This document shows, in pieces, positions 44,932-54,826 of a stretch of 64,000 nt of DNA. Source of the DNA: Falcatimonas sp. MSJ-15 (GTDB lineage: Bacteria > Bacillota > Clostridia > Lachnospirales > Lachnospiraceae); assembly GCF_018918265.1 (NCBI RefSeq), contig NZ_JAHLQC010000012.1, forward strand, positions 62,001-126,000, read 5' to 3'. Below the pieces are notes generated by a model. That model did not search any database and was not told the origin of the DNA. It was given only the letters and a program-made list of their open reading frames with translations. Numbering within the stretch: position 1 is the first letter of the stretch; every line of letters starts with the position of its first letter. Both the position numbers and the translations under genes were made by a program.

Positions 44932-45875
44932 TGAAGAGACCATTAATAATATTAACGGGGCCAACAGCTGTTGGAAAGACCAGTCTTTCGATTAAACTTG
45001 CGAAGGCTGTGAATGCAGAGATAATAAGTGCAGATTCAATGCAAGTATACAAATATATGGATATTGGAACTGCCAAGATAACAGAAGAAGAGAAGATGGG
45101 TGTACCACATTATATGATAGACGAGTTTGAACCGGATGAAGAATTCAATGTATTTATCTTCAAGCAAAAAGTAGATAAGTATATTGAAGAAATCTATCAA
45201 AGAGGTCATATTCCTATGATAGTAGGTGGAACAGGATTTTATATTCAGTCAATATATAAGAATGTGGAATTCACCGAGACAGACACAGACCATACATATC
45301 GTGAGGAACTTATAGAACTTGCAAAAGAAAAAGGCAACCAGTATATTCATGATATGTTAAAAAAAGTAGATCCGGTATCTGCGGAGAATATTCATATGAA
45401 TAACGTAAAAAGAGTTGCAAGAGCACTTGAATATTATAAACAGACTGGAGAACTTATGTCAAAACACAATGAGGAGCAGAGCGAAAAAGAATCACCTTAT
45501 AATTATGTATACTTTGTCCTTAATGATGACAGAGAAGTATTATATAATCGAATTAATGAGAGAATTGATAAAATGGTTGAAGATGGTTTGATTAATGAGG
45601 TTGAAAGTCTGTTAAAAAAGGGGTATAATGAGAACTTGGTGTCAATGCAAGGACTTGGATATAAGGAGATAGTTCCATATATTAAAGGCGAGTGTACACT
45701 TTTAGAAGCTCTATATATACTAAAACGTGATACAAGACATTTTGCAAAAAGGCAGCTTACATGGTTTAGAAGAGAACCGGATGTAACAATGCTTGATATA
45801 AGTCAATATGGCAGCAAAGAAAAAGTATATGAAAAAATGCTTGAGATATTAAAAGAAAGAGAGATAACGAAGTAA
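44931..45875 (+). CDS. miaA: tRNA dimethylallyltransferase
   Basis: MiaA transfers a dimethylallyl group to A37 of tRNAs reading UNN codons, making i6A for MiaB. The P-loop GPTAVGKTSLS (residues 8-18), SADSMQVYKYMDIGTAK and GGTGFYIQS are family signatures. A C-terminal GLGYKEIVPYIKG and THFAKRQLTWFR segment follows. The stop/start overlap with mutL (TAATGA) shows tight coupling. The usual downstream hfq is absent; a PLP enzyme follows instead. Confidence 0.97.
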   Translation: MKRPLIILTGPTAVGKTSLSIKLAKAVNAEIISADSMQVYKYMDIGTAKITEEEKMGVPHYMIDEFEPDEEFNVFIFKQKVDKYIEEIYQRGHIPMIVGGTGFYIQSIYKNVEFTETDTDHTYREELIELAKEKGNQYIHDMLKKVDPVSAENIHMNNVKRVARALEYYKQTGELMSKHNEEQSEKESPYNYVYFVLNDDREVLYNRINERIDKMVEDGLINEVESLLKKGYNENLVSMQGLGYKEIVPYIKGECTLLEALYILKRDTRHFAKRQLTWFRREPDVTMLDISQYGSKEKVYEKMLEILKEREITK

Positions 45876-47164
45876 TGGAATTTAGTACAGATATGATGTA
45901 TGAAGAACTTGGAATTTCAAAAGAAGTTATTAAGTTTGGTACTGAAATCGAAAAAAATTTAAAAGAACGATTTGAAAAAATTGATCTTGTTGCAGAATAT
46001 AATCAGATGAAAGTTATAAAAGCAATGCAAAAGAATAAGCTTAGTGATGTTCACTTTGGAGCTACAACAGGATATGGTTATAATGACCTTGGAAGAGATA
46101 CTCTAGAAGCCGTATATGCAGATGTGTTTCATGCTGAGGCAGCACTTGTAAGACCACAGATTACTTGTGGAACACATGCACTTAATGTTGCACTTGCTGG
46201 TAATTTAAGACCGGGAGATGAACTTCTCTCACCAGTTGGTAAACCTTATGATACAATGGATGAGATTATTGGAATAAGACCATCTAATGGTTCACTTGCT
46301 GAATATGGAATATCATATAGACAGGTTGATCTGCTTCCTGATGGAAGTTTTGATTATGAGAATATAAAAAAAGCAATTAATGACAAGACAAAACTTGTTA
46401 CAATACAGCGTTCAAAAGGATATGCATCACGTCCTACATTATCAGTAGCACGTATTGGAGAACTTATAAGTTTTATTAAAGGTATTAAACCGGATGTTAT
46501 ATGTATGGTAGATAACTGTTATGGCGAGTTTGTAGAGACAATAGAACCGACAGATGTAGGTGCAGATCTTTGCGTAGGTTCACTAATCAAGAACCCGGGT
46601 GGTGGACTTGCACCTATTGGAGGATATATTGTCGGTAAAGAAGAATATGTTACTAATGCGGCATATAGACTTACTTCACCGGGACTTGGTAAAGAAGTAG
46701 GTGCAACACTTGGAATTAATCAGACACTTTTCCAGGGATTTTTCTTAGCACCTACAGTAGTAAGTGGTGCATTAAAAGGTGCAATTTTTGCAGCTAATGT
46801 ATATGAAAAATTAGGATTTAATGTAATACCTAATGGAACAGAATCAAGACATGATATTATTCAGGCAATAGAATTTGGAAAACCGGAAGGTGTAATTGAA
46901 TTCTGCAAAGGAATTCAGGCAGCAGCACCGGTAGACAGTTATGTAACGCCTGAACCATGGGCAATGCCAGGATATGATTCAGATGTAATTATGGCAGCTG
47001 GAGCATTTGTACAGGGTTCATCAATAGAACTTAGTGCAGACGGTCCTATAAAGCCACCTTATACTGTATTTTTCCAGGGTGGACTTACATGGTATCATGC
47101 AAAATTGGGTATAATGATGAGTCTTGAAAAGATAGTGCATGCAAATTTAGCACATTTAAAATAA
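45875..47164 (+). CDS. ynbB: Methionine gamma-lyase-like PLP protein (aluminium-resistance family, YnbB)
   Basis: A fold-type I PLP protein of the COG4100/YnbB family, 429 residues. The signature EAALVRPQITCGTHALNVAL precedes the PLP-binding region, with the lysine in GSLIKNPGGGLAPIGGYIVG (near residue 242) and SRPTLSVARIGELISFIK. Family members are annotated as aluminium resistance or methionine gamma-lyase family; the real substrate is not settled. It is adjacent to miaA, as in B. subtilis. The ATG overlaps the miaA stop (TAATGG). Confidence 0.9.
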   Translation: MEFSTDMMYEELGISKEVIKFGTEIEKNLKERFEKIDLVAEYNQMKVIKAMQKNKLSDVHFGATTGYGYNDLGRDTLEAVYADVFHAEAALVRPQITCGTHALNVALAGNLRPGDELLSPVGKPYDTMDEIIGIRPSNGSLAEYGISYRQVDLLPDGSFDYENIKKAINDKTKLVTIQRSKGYASRPTLSVARIGELISFIKGIKPDVICMVDNCYGEFVETIEPTDVGADLCVGSLIKNPGGGLAPIGGYIVGKEEYVTNAAYRLTSPGLGKEVGATLGINQTLFQGFFLAPTVVSGALKGAIFAANVYEKLGFNVIPNGTESRHDIIQAIEFGKPEGVIEFCKGIQAAAPVDSYVTPEPWAMPGYDSDVIMAAGAFVQGSSIELSADGPIKPPYTVFFQGGLTWYHAKLGIMMSLEKIVHANLAHLK

Positions 47165-47249
47165 TTATTTTGTATACAAGTATCATAAAATATGCTAGTA
47201 TAAATATGTTGGTTTAAATACTTACAGAGATTCCGTTTAGAGGAAGAGT

Positions 47250-47945
47250 ATGGCGGAATATATAAAAATTAAAGATATGCATCCCGAGGAACGACCTTAT
47301 GAAAAATGCGAAAAGTATGGCGCAGAAGCACTTACGGAAGTAGAATTATTGGCAGCGATTATAAAAACCGGTGTAAGAGGAGCTAGTTCTACAGACCTTG
47401 CAAGGGAGATTATAAGTATGACGGGCGAGAAGAAGATAGCTGGAATCGCAAGACTTTCACTTGAAGAACTTATGACAATTAAGGGCATTGGAAAAGTAAA
47501 GGTAATTCAGATTATGTGTATAGCAGAACTGTCAAGAAGAATTGCAAAGAGCAGAGCTGATATAAAGCTTAGATTTGATAATCCTGAGACCATAGCGGAT
47601 TACTATATGGAAGACTTACGTCACAAAGACAGGGAATATCTTGTGCTGGTAATGCTCGACAGTAAATGCCGGCTTATAAGTGAGAAGACTATGACGGTAG
47701 GAACTGTTAATGCATCACTTATATCAGCAAGAGAGATTTATATCGAAGCAGTTAAGAAGCAGGCAGTTAATATAGTTTTGTTACATAATCATCCAAGTGG
47801 TGATTCGACTCCAAGCACACAAGATATATATAGCACGAAGAAAGTAATTGAAGCAGGAAGAATAATTGGAATTTCCTTAATAGACCATATAATAATTGGT
47901 GATAATAATTACGTAAGTTTAAAAGAACGGGGCATAATAGATTGA
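47250..47945 (+). CDS. radC: RadC/JAB-domain protein
   Basis: The 231-residue product has the RadC N-terminal helix-hairpin-helix region (ELLAAIIKTG, then LMTIKGIGKVKVIQI) and a C-terminal JAMM-type domain with the metal motif LLHNHPSGDSTPSTQD (near 175-190) plus the upstream Glu in ISAREIYIEA. A role in DNA repair was long assumed but is doubted, and the family's function is unclear. The gene has a GAGGAAGAG site and sits just before mreB, as in many Firmicutes. Confidence 0.93.
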   Translation: MAEYIKIKDMHPEERPYEKCEKYGAEALTEVELLAAIIKTGVRGASSTDLAREIISMTGEKKIAGIARLSLEELMTIKGIGKVKVIQIMCIAELSRRIAKSRADIKLRFDNPETIADYYMEDLRHKDREYLVLVMLDSKCRLISEKTMTVGTVNASLISAREIYIEAVKKQAVNIVLLHNHPSGDSTPSTQDIYSTKKVIEAGRIIGISLIDHIIIGDNNYVSLKERGIID

Positions 47946-47958
47946 AAGGAGTCCATTT

Positions 47959-48981
47959 ATGTTACACAGCGTTTTTGGTGTTGACTGTGGCACCAGTAAT
48001 ATAAAAATATATAATAGTTCAACAAAAGAGATTTTAGACGAGAAGAATATAATTGCAATCAAGAATAAAAGGGAACTTTTTGCATTTGGAGATGAAGCCT
48101 ATGATATGTATGAAAAAGCACCTAAGAATATTGCATTATCATATCCTGTAAAGTTTGGTGTGATTGCAGATATCAAGAATATGGTTGCTCTTACGATAAG
48201 TTTTTTAAACAGATCAGCAGGCAAAAAAGGTAATGTGAATAATTCAGACTTTTATATGGCTGTTCCATATGACATTACTGAAGTTGAAAAGAGAGCATTT
48301 TATGATCTTATTAAGAGTACAAAATTAAAGTCAAAAAAGATATGTGTTGTAGATAAACCAGTAGCAGATGCAATAGGCGTTGGAGTTGATGTTAACAAAG
48401 CAAGAGGTATTCTTGTAGCTAATATCGGTGCAGATACAACTGAGATCTCAGTATTATCACTTGGTGGTATTGTACTCTCAAAACTTATCAAATTCGGTGG
48501 TAACAGATTTGAAGATATCATTATCAATGATGTGAAGAAACAGTATAATCTTATAATTGGTATTAAAACTGCTGAGAACATAAAAAAAGAATTAGGAAGT
48601 GCGACACCGGGACTTAACAAGACAATAACTGTAGTTGGCCGTCATGTAGTAACAGGACTTCCAGCTGAATGTACAGTTTCATCAGATCTTGTATATGAAT
48701 CAATGATAGAATCTATCAGAACTATAATAGATTCTATAAAAATCATATTAGAGAGAACACCACCAGAACTTGCTTCAGATATTATAGATACAGGTGTATT
48801 TATAACAGGAGGTTCATCTAATATTAGAAATCTTGGAGAATTAATTACAAGGGAGACAGATCTTAAAGTAAACATCTGTGAGAATCCATCACAAAGTGTT
48901 GCAAGAGGTCTTAAAGAGATTATTGAGAATCCTGAATATAGAGATTTGGCATATTCTCCAAAAGACAAATCATATTGTTAG
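47959..48981 (+). CDS. mreB: Rod-shape actin homologue MreB
   Basis: MreB filaments guide side-wall synthesis in rod-shaped cells. The phosphate-1 motif GVDCGTSNIKIYN, connector PVADAIGVGVD, phosphate-2 ANIGADTTEISVLSLG and adenosine motif TGGSSNIRNLGE are all in order. The 340 residues are slightly more diverged from the usual Firmicute sequence (for example GVDCGTSNIKIY instead of DLGTANTLVY), a common feature in Lachnospiraceae. GAAAGGAG precedes the ATG. It heads the mreB-mreC-mreD-pbp2-minC operon. Confidence 0.93.
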   Translation: MLHSVFGVDCGTSNIKIYNSSTKEILDEKNIIAIKNKRELFAFGDEAYDMYEKAPKNIALSYPVKFGVIADIKNMVALTISFLNRSAGKKGNVNNSDFYMAVPYDITEVEKRAFYDLIKSTKLKSKKICVVDKPVADAIGVGVDVNKARGILVANIGADTTEISVLSLGGIVLSKLIKFGGNRFEDIIINDVKKQYNLIIGIKTAENIKKELGSATPGLNKTITVVGRHVVTGLPAECTVSSDLVYESMIESIRTIIDSIKIILERTPPELASDIIDTGVFITGGSSNIRNLGELITRETDLKVNICENPSQSVARGLKEIIENPEYRDLAYSPKDKSYC

Positions 48982-48995
48982 GGGAATGATATTTT

Positions 48996-49853
48996 ATGAA
49001 GAGAAGAAGCAAAATAACTATACCTGCAAAGTATTATTTAACAGGACTGTCAGCACTATGCGTAGTGCTGATGCTTGTTTCGTATGCCACTGATGTTATT
49101 GACACACCACTTAATAAGATAACAGGCTATGTTATTACACCTGTTCAAAATGGTGTGAATTATATAGGAATGCTTCTTTCAGACAGAGTAGATAATCTTG
49201 CTAATCTTAAAGAAGTTATGAATGAGAATGAGTCTCTTCAGGCAAAAGTTGCGGAACTTACAGAAGATAATAATATGCTCATGCAGGAAAAGTACGAACT
49301 TGATAATTTAAGAGAGTTATATAACCTTGATCAGCTGTATCCTACATACAGTAAAGTGGCAGCAAGAGTTGTAAGCAAAGATACAAGCAACTACTTTTGT
49401 ACATTTACAATAGATAAAGGTTCTAATGATGGTATAGCAGTTGATATGAATGTAATTGCCGATGGCGGACTTGTTGGTATTGTAACAAGTGTAGGCCCTA
49501 GTTATTCAACTGTTATGTCAATTATTGATGATTCAAGTAATGTCAGTGCAATGGTATTATCAACTTCAGATATATGTTATATAAGAGGCGATTTGCAACT
49601 TATGAATGATGGACTTTTACATCTTGAAAAGCTTAATAAAGATGTTGAAGTCGAGAATGGTGCAAAAATTGTAACCTCACATGTAAGTAGCAAATATCTG
49701 CAGGGAATATTAATAGGCTATGTTACAGAGATTACAACAGATTCCAATAATCTTACAAAATCAGGATATATAAGTCCGGTTGTAGATTTTGAGCATTTAC
49801 AGAATGTGCTTGTAATAACAGAACTTAAACAGACACAGGATAATAAGGAGTGA
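48996..49853 (+). CDS. mreC: Rod-shape protein MreC
   Basis: MreC is a bitopic membrane protein that activates PBP2-RodA. A membrane helix (about residues 12-30) is followed by a coiled coil (about 65-110, NLKEVMNENESLQAKVAELT). Then comes the MreC beta domain (ARVVSKDTSNYFCTFTIDKGSNDGI, GLVGIVTSVGP and VVDFEHLQNVLVI). 285 residues is normal. It is 14 bases after mreB and 4 bases before mreD. Confidence 0.95.
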   Translation: MKRRSKITIPAKYYLTGLSALCVVLMLVSYATDVIDTPLNKITGYVITPVQNGVNYIGMLLSDRVDNLANLKEVMNENESLQAKVAELTEDNNMLMQEKYELDNLRELYNLDQLYPTYSKVAARVVSKDTSNYFCTFTIDKGSNDGIAVDMNVIADGGLVGIVTSVGPSYSTVMSIIDDSSNVSAMVLSTSDICYIRGDLQLMNDGLLHLEKLNKDVEVENGAKIVTSHVSSKYLQGILIGYVTEITTDSNNLTKSGYISPVVDFEHLQNVLVITELKQTQDNKE

Positions 49854-49857
49854 TAAA

Positions 49858-50376
49858 ATGTTAAGATTATGCGTGGAAGCGTTATTTGTAATAGTTACAT
49901 TTGTATTGCAGTCAACACTATTTCAGGCAATTTCACTAGCTAGTATTGCTCCTAATGCAATAATAATGCTTGTGTCTGTATATGGATTTATAAGAGGCAA
50001 GAAGTCGGGAATGTTCATAGGATTTTTCTCAGGACTTCTTGTTGATATATTCTATGGTGATATTATAGGTTTTTATGCATTGTTATATATGGTAGTCGGT
50101 TATCTTAATGGCTTTTTCCATGCACGTTATTACAAAGAAGAGATTTTTCTTCCAATGGGACTTGTTATAGGAAGTGATATATTATATGGAATAATGGTAT
50201 ATGTACTAAGATTCGCACTTAGAAACAGAAGCTCATTTGTATATAATTTTGTACATGTAATTATTCCGGAGACAATATATACACTTGTTATTACTATCAT
50301 ATTGTACAGAGTAATTCTAGTGATTAACAGAAAAGTTGAAGAAATAGAAAAAAGGAGTGCAAGTAAATTTGATTAA
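49858..50376 (+). CDS. mreD: Rod-shape protein MreD
   Basis: The 172-residue integral membrane protein has about five hydrophobic segments, beginning CVEALFVIVTFVLQSTLFQA and including FIGFFSGLLVDIFYGDIIGF, which matches the MreD glycine and aspartate pattern. MreD stabilises the elongation complex with MreC. Its 3' end overlaps the next reading frame by 8 bases at the preferred pbp2 start. Confidence 0.92.
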   Translation: MLRLCVEALFVIVTFVLQSTLFQAISLASIAPNAIIMLVSVYGFIRGKKSGMFIGFFSGLLVDIFYGDIIGFYALLYMVVGYLNGFFHARYYKEEIFLPMGLVIGSDILYGIMVYVLRFALRNRSSFVYNFVHVIIPETIYTLVITIILYRVILVINRKVEEIEKRSASKFD

Positions 50377-53182
50377 AGATTTTTTTGAAGCAGTTCTCAA
50401 TGTATTAAAGTCAAGAATACTTGTAGTATCAATAGTATTTGTATTATTATTTGCAATTCTTATTAACAGGTTATATCAGTTACAGGTAGTAAGCGGCAGT
50501 GATTATTGGGAACAGTATATAGTAAGAATAAAGAGAGATACAACGATCGACAGCACACGAGGTAATATATATGATCGTAATGGTGTGTTGCTTGCATATA
50601 ATGAATTGGCATTCTGTGTTGTAATAGAAGACAGTGGACATTATATATCAACAAAAGAAAAGAATAAAAAGCTCAATGATACAATATATAAGATGATAAC
50701 AATAATTGAGCAAAATGGTGATAAGATGGACAACGATTATTCAATTGTTGTTAATGACAGTGGCAACTATGAATATGTTGTTAGTGATGATTCACTTCTC
50801 AGATTTTTAAGAGATGCGTATGGACATAGCAAAGTAAGTGAACTTAAAGCAGAAGAAAAGGTAGCAACACCAGATGATGTAATCGAGTATCTCTGTTCAG
50901 CTAAAGTATATGGAATAGATCAGACCAAATATAGCAAAGCAGATATATTAAAGATTATTACAATAAGAACAGCACTTTCAACTAATGCATATAAGAGATA
51001 TGTTAAGACAACAGTTGCTACAGATGTATCAGACGAGACAGTAGCAGCGATATTAGAGAACTCTAATGATCTTATAGGTGTCTCAATAGAAGAAGACTAT
51101 GTAAGACGATATAATCACAGTGTTGAAATGGCACATATTCTTGGATATACAGGTAAGATTAACCAGGAACAGTTAGACGAATTATCAATAAGTGATAGTT
51201 CTTATGATCTTAATGACGATGTTGGTAAATCAGGTATTGAAGAAAGCATGGAATTACAGCTTAATGGTAAAAAAGGCAGCGAAACAGTATATGTTGATAA
51301 TGTAGGACGAGTATTAGAGACAGCAGACCGAGTAGAGCCGGAAGCTGGTAATGATGTATATCTGAGCATAGATGTCAATTTACAAAGTAAGATATATCAT
51401 GCACTTGAACAGGAACTTGCCGATATTCTTGTGAGCAATATAACAACATCAGATACTGCAGTTATATCTTCAGGCTCATCGACAAAAGTGCAGATACCTA
51501 TAAAAGATGTATACTATGCATTAATTAATAACAATGTTCTCTCAATGAGTAAGATTGCAGCCCCTGATGGAACAGATACAGAACAGAATGTATATGCAAA
51601 GTTCCTTGATAAGAGAGATACACAACTAGAGGTATTACGAGAAGAACTTACAGGCGAAGGGACAGCATATAAGAACCTATCAGAAGAGATGGAAGTATAT
51701 ATATATTATATATATAACATGCTTCTTGATAATAATGTTATAGTACGTTCAGAGATTGATGAAACAGATGAGACATATCAGGCATGGAATTCAGATGAAT
51801 TAAGTCTGTCAGAGATACTCAAATACTATATATCAATGAACTGGGTTGATCTGTCAGCTGTTAATACAGATGTACAATATTCAAGCCTTGATGAGACATA
51901 CAATATACTTGTAGATTATATAATTAATACAATAACAGATGATAGTGGCTTTGCCAAAAAGTTATATAAATTCCTTATTAAAGATGGTGCAGTAACAGGC
52001 AGAGAAGTATGTCTTATGTTATATGAGCAGGGAATACTAGATGATGCCGATGGAATGTATGAATCAATACAAAATGGTGCATCAACATATGATTTTATGA
52101 TTAATAAGATATCATCACTTGAGATAACACCGGCACAGCTTGCACTTGATCCATGTTCAGGCTCGTGTGTTGTAACTAATTCTAATACAGGTGAAGTATT
52201 AGCAATGGTATCTTATCCAAGTTATGATAACAATGAGATGTCAGGTTCTATAGATGCCGCTTATTATAGTATGTTACTTAATGATGCATCAAAACCACTT
52301 CTTAATAGAGCAACAACTCAGACGCTTGCGCCTGGTTCAACTTATAAGATGATATCTTCTATCACAGGTCTTGAAGAAGGTGTAATTGGCCGTAATGAAG
52401 TAATCAACTGCGAAGGTATATTCAAGACAGTAACTCCATCGCCAAAATGTTGGATATATCCATCAGCACATGGCGCTACAGATGTTGAGAGAGCGATAGA
52501 AGTTTCATGTAACTACTTCTTCTATGAAGTAGGATATAGACTTAGCTTTAACTCTAATGGAGACTTTGATAACAACGTTGGTCTGGAAAAATTAAAGAAA
52601 TATGCTACAATGTTTGGACTTGGTGAAAAGTCAGGCGTTGAAGTATATGAAACAGAACCAAAGATCTCTGACAATAATTCAATCTCATCAGCAATTGGTC
52701 AGGGCTCAAACAGCTATTCAGCAATTCAGCTTGCAAAATATGTAACAGCAATTGCAAATAGTGGAACTTGTTATAATCTTACTTTATTAGACAAAGTTGT
52801 TGATTCTTCAGGAAATGTAGTAATGGACTGCGCACCGGTAGTGTACAATCAGATACAGCTTAGTAATTCAACATGGACAGCAGTACATGAAGGAATGCGA
52901 AGAGTTATTACAGAGGCCTCAAAATCAACGTTCTCAGATTTACCAATAGCAGTAGCAGGTAAATCTGGTACTGCACAGCAGGAAGAAGACAGGGCGAACC
53001 ATGCAACATTCGTTGCATATGCACCTTATGAGAACCCTGAGATTGGAATAAGTGTTCAGTTACCATACGCTTATTCATCATCTAATTCAGCACTGATGTG
53101 TAAAAAAATAGTTCAACTCTATTATGGAATTGAAGATAATGGAAGTACAACAATAAGTACAAGTAATTCAATTACAGATTAA
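50369..53182 (+). CDS. Penicillin-binding protein 2 (elongasome transpeptidase) with a large insertion
   Basis: A class B PBP that cross-links peptidoglycan with RodA. It has an N-terminal membrane helix (about residues 17-37) and a dimerisation domain (IDSTRGNIYDRNG). The transpeptidase has the nucleophile motif APGSTYK near residue 655, SCN near 712 and KSGT near 865. At about 937 residues it is some 200-300 longer than typical PBP2 because of a helical segment of about 240 residues (roughly 350-590) just before the catalytic TGEVLAMVSYPSYD. A TTG at 50369 is preferred over GTG 50357, which lies only one base after GGAG. Confidence 0.92.
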   Translation: MIKDFFEAVLNVLKSRILVVSIVFVLLFAILINRLYQLQVVSGSDYWEQYIVRIKRDTTIDSTRGNIYDRNGVLLAYNELAFCVVIEDSGHYISTKEKNKKLNDTIYKMITIIEQNGDKMDNDYSIVVNDSGNYEYVVSDDSLLRFLRDAYGHSKVSELKAEEKVATPDDVIEYLCSAKVYGIDQTKYSKADILKIITIRTALSTNAYKRYVKTTVATDVSDETVAAILENSNDLIGVSIEEDYVRRYNHSVEMAHILGYTGKINQEQLDELSISDSSYDLNDDVGKSGIEESMELQLNGKKGSETVYVDNVGRVLETADRVEPEAGNDVYLSIDVNLQSKIYHALEQELADILVSNITTSDTAVISSGSSTKVQIPIKDVYYALINNNVLSMSKIAAPDGTDTEQNVYAKFLDKRDTQLEVLREELTGEGTAYKNLSEEMEVYIYYIYNMLLDNNVIVRSEIDETDETYQAWNSDELSLSEILKYYISMNWVDLSAVNTDVQYSSLDETYNILVDYIINTITDDSGFAKKLYKFLIKDGAVTGREVCLMLYEQGILDDADGMYESIQNGASTYDFMINKISSLEITPAQLALDPCSGSCVVTNSNTGEVLAMVSYPSYDNNEMSGSIDAAYYSMLLNDASKPLLNRATTQTLAPGSTYKMISSITGLEEGVIGRNEVINCEGIFKTVTPSPKCWIYPSAHGATDVERAIEVSCNYFFYEVGYRLSFNSNGDFDNNVGLEKLKKYATMFGLGEKSGVEVYETEPKISDNNSISSAIGQGSNSYSAIQLAKYVTAIANSGTCYNLTLLDKVVDSSGNVVMDCAPVVYNQIQLSNSTWTAVHEGMRRVITEASKSTFSDLPIAVAGKSGTAQQEEDRANHATFVAYAPYENPEIGISVQLPYAYSSSNSALMCKKIVQLYYGIEDNGSTTISTSNSITD

Positions 53183-53200
53183 ATGTGAGAGGTGGATAAA

Positions 53201-53872
53201 ATGGATAATTCTGTTATGATAAAAGGCGATAAATATGGAATTGTCCTGGTTATGGACAAGGACATGCCTTTTAGCGATTTGTTAGAGAAGATTGCAGAGA
53301 AGTTTTCAAGTGCCGCAAAGTTCTATGGAAATGCGACAATGGCAATATCATTTAAAGGCAGAAAACTTACTGTAGAAGAAGAAAAGCAGATTCTTGATAC
53401 CATTGAGTCAAATACAAAACTCAATATTATTTGTGTAGTTGATACCGACGAGGAAAGGCAGGAGATGTTTAAAAAGGCTGTAGAAGCTAAATTGATGGCA
53501 CAAAGTACCGGAACAGGTCAGTTTCATAAAGGAACTCTTCGTTCCGGACAGGTGTTAGAATCTGAGAGTAGTATTATAATACTTGGAGATGTTAATCCGG
53601 GTGCAAAGGTAATTGCAAAAGGGAATGTTATAGTACTTGGTTCACTAAAAGGAACAATATATGCAGGAATTAATGGCAATGAGAATGCATTTGTTGTGGC
53701 ATTATATATGAATCCGGTACAGATAAGAATAGGTGATACGATTGCCCGCTCACCTGACGATGCCATATCAAAAAAGAATATGGATATGGAACCAAAGATA
53801 GCTTTTGTAGAAAGTGGAAATATTTATATTGAAAAACTTGATAAAGATGTCCTTAATGATATTCAGTTATAA
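53201..53872 (+). CDS. minC: Septum-site protein MinC
   Basis: MinC, with MinD, blocks FtsZ ring formation away from mid-cell. It has an N-terminal domain (about residues 1-95) and a C-terminal beta-helix (RSGQVLESESSIIILGDVNP, then GAKVIAKGNVIVLGSLKGTIYAG). The 223 residues are typical. The ATG at 53201 has GAGAGGTGG upstream; the GTG at 53192 lies in that site. It follows pbp2 by 18 bases. Confidence 0.95.
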   Translation: MDNSVMIKGDKYGIVLVMDKDMPFSDLLEKIAEKFSSAAKFYGNATMAISFKGRKLTVEEEKQILDTIESNTKLNIICVVDTDEERQEMFKKAVEAKLMAQSTGTGQFHKGTLRSGQVLESESSIIILGDVNPGAKVIAKGNVIVLGSLKGTIYAGINGNENAFVVALYMNPVQIRIGDTIARSPDDAISKKNMDMEPKIAFVESGNIYIEKLDKDVLNDIQL

Positions 53873-53922
53873 TCATTTCCGACGAAATATAAAAACAAAT
53901 TTGGTTATTTTTGAATTTTTTA

Positions 53923-53951
53923 TTGATTTTATGTAAAAAATTCATCATAAT
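53923..53951 (+). promoter_or_regulatory. Possible promoter of minD
   Basis: TTGATT (53923-53928), a 17-base spacer and CATAAT (53946-53951) in the 144-base minC-minD gap, suggesting that minD and minE can be expressed apart from minC. Confidence 0.45.
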
Positions 53952-54016
53952 ATTAACAAGTGATACATTGTATTATGTTAATCACTATGTAAGAAAAATG
54001 ATTGGGAGGAAGTAGC

Positions 54017-54811
54017 ATGAGCGAAGTAATAGTTATTACATCTGGTAAAGGTGGAGTTGGAAAGACAACTACAACAGCCAACGTTGGAACAGGGCTTGCA
54101 AAACTTAATAAGAAAGTTGTGTTAATTGACACAGATATAGGATTAAGAAATCTTGACGTAGTTATGGGACTTGAAAACAGAATAGTATACAATCTTGTTG
54201 ATGTAGTTGAGGGGAACTGCAGAGTAAAACAGGCATTAATAAAAGACAAGAGATATCCTAATCTCTATCTTCTTCCATCAGCTCAGACAAGAGATAAAAC
54301 AGCTGTTTCGCCCGAACAGATGAAAAAGCTTACAGATGAATTAAGAGAAGAATTTGATTACATACTTCTTGATTGCCCTGCGGGTATAGAACAGGGATTT
54401 AAGAATGCTATAGCAGGAGCTGATCGTGCATTGGTAATAACAACTCCTGAAGTATCTGCAATCAGAGACGCTGATAGAATAATTGGCCTTCTTGAAGCGA
54501 ATGAACTTAAGAGATGTGATTTAATTGTCAATAGAATCAGAGTTGATATGGTAAAAAGAGGCGAGATGATGTCAATAGATGATGTTGTTGAGATATTATC
54601 AATCAACTTGATTGGTGCTGTGCCAGATGATGAGAATATAGTTATATCATCTAACCAGGGAGAGCCACTTGTTGGTTCCGATACCCAGGCTGGACAGGCA
54701 TATATGAATATTTGCAAAAGAGTAATGGGAGAAGATGTTCCACTATTAAATCTTGGAGGAAAGGATTCTTTCTGGTCGAAATTATCTAGCATATTCAAAA
54801 AAGGCAATTAA
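54017..54811 (+). CDS. minD: Septum-site ATPase MinD
   Basis: MinD is a membrane-binding ATPase of the ParA family that carries MinC and responds to MinE. The deviant Walker A KGGVGKTT (residues 10-17), the A' motif DTDIGLRNLD, and DCPAGIEQGFKNAI are present. The C-terminal amphipathic helix (SFWSKLSSIFKKG) provides membrane targeting. The ATG at 54017 follows GGGAGGA; a TTG at 54002 would place the Shine-Dalgarno inside the gene. Confidence 0.97.
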   Translation: MSEVIVITSGKGGVGKTTTTANVGTGLAKLNKKVVLIDTDIGLRNLDVVMGLENRIVYNLVDVVEGNCRVKQALIKDKRYPNLYLLPSAQTRDKTAVSPEQMKKLTDELREEFDYILLDCPAGIEQGFKNAIAGADRALVITTPEVSAIRDADRIIGLLEANELKRCDLIVNRIRVDMVKRGEMMSIDDVVEILSINLIGAVPDDENIVISSNQGEPLVGSDTQAGQAYMNICKRVMGEDVPLLNLGGKDSFWSKLSSIFKKGN

Positions 54812-54826
54812 CAGGGGGAATTAATT

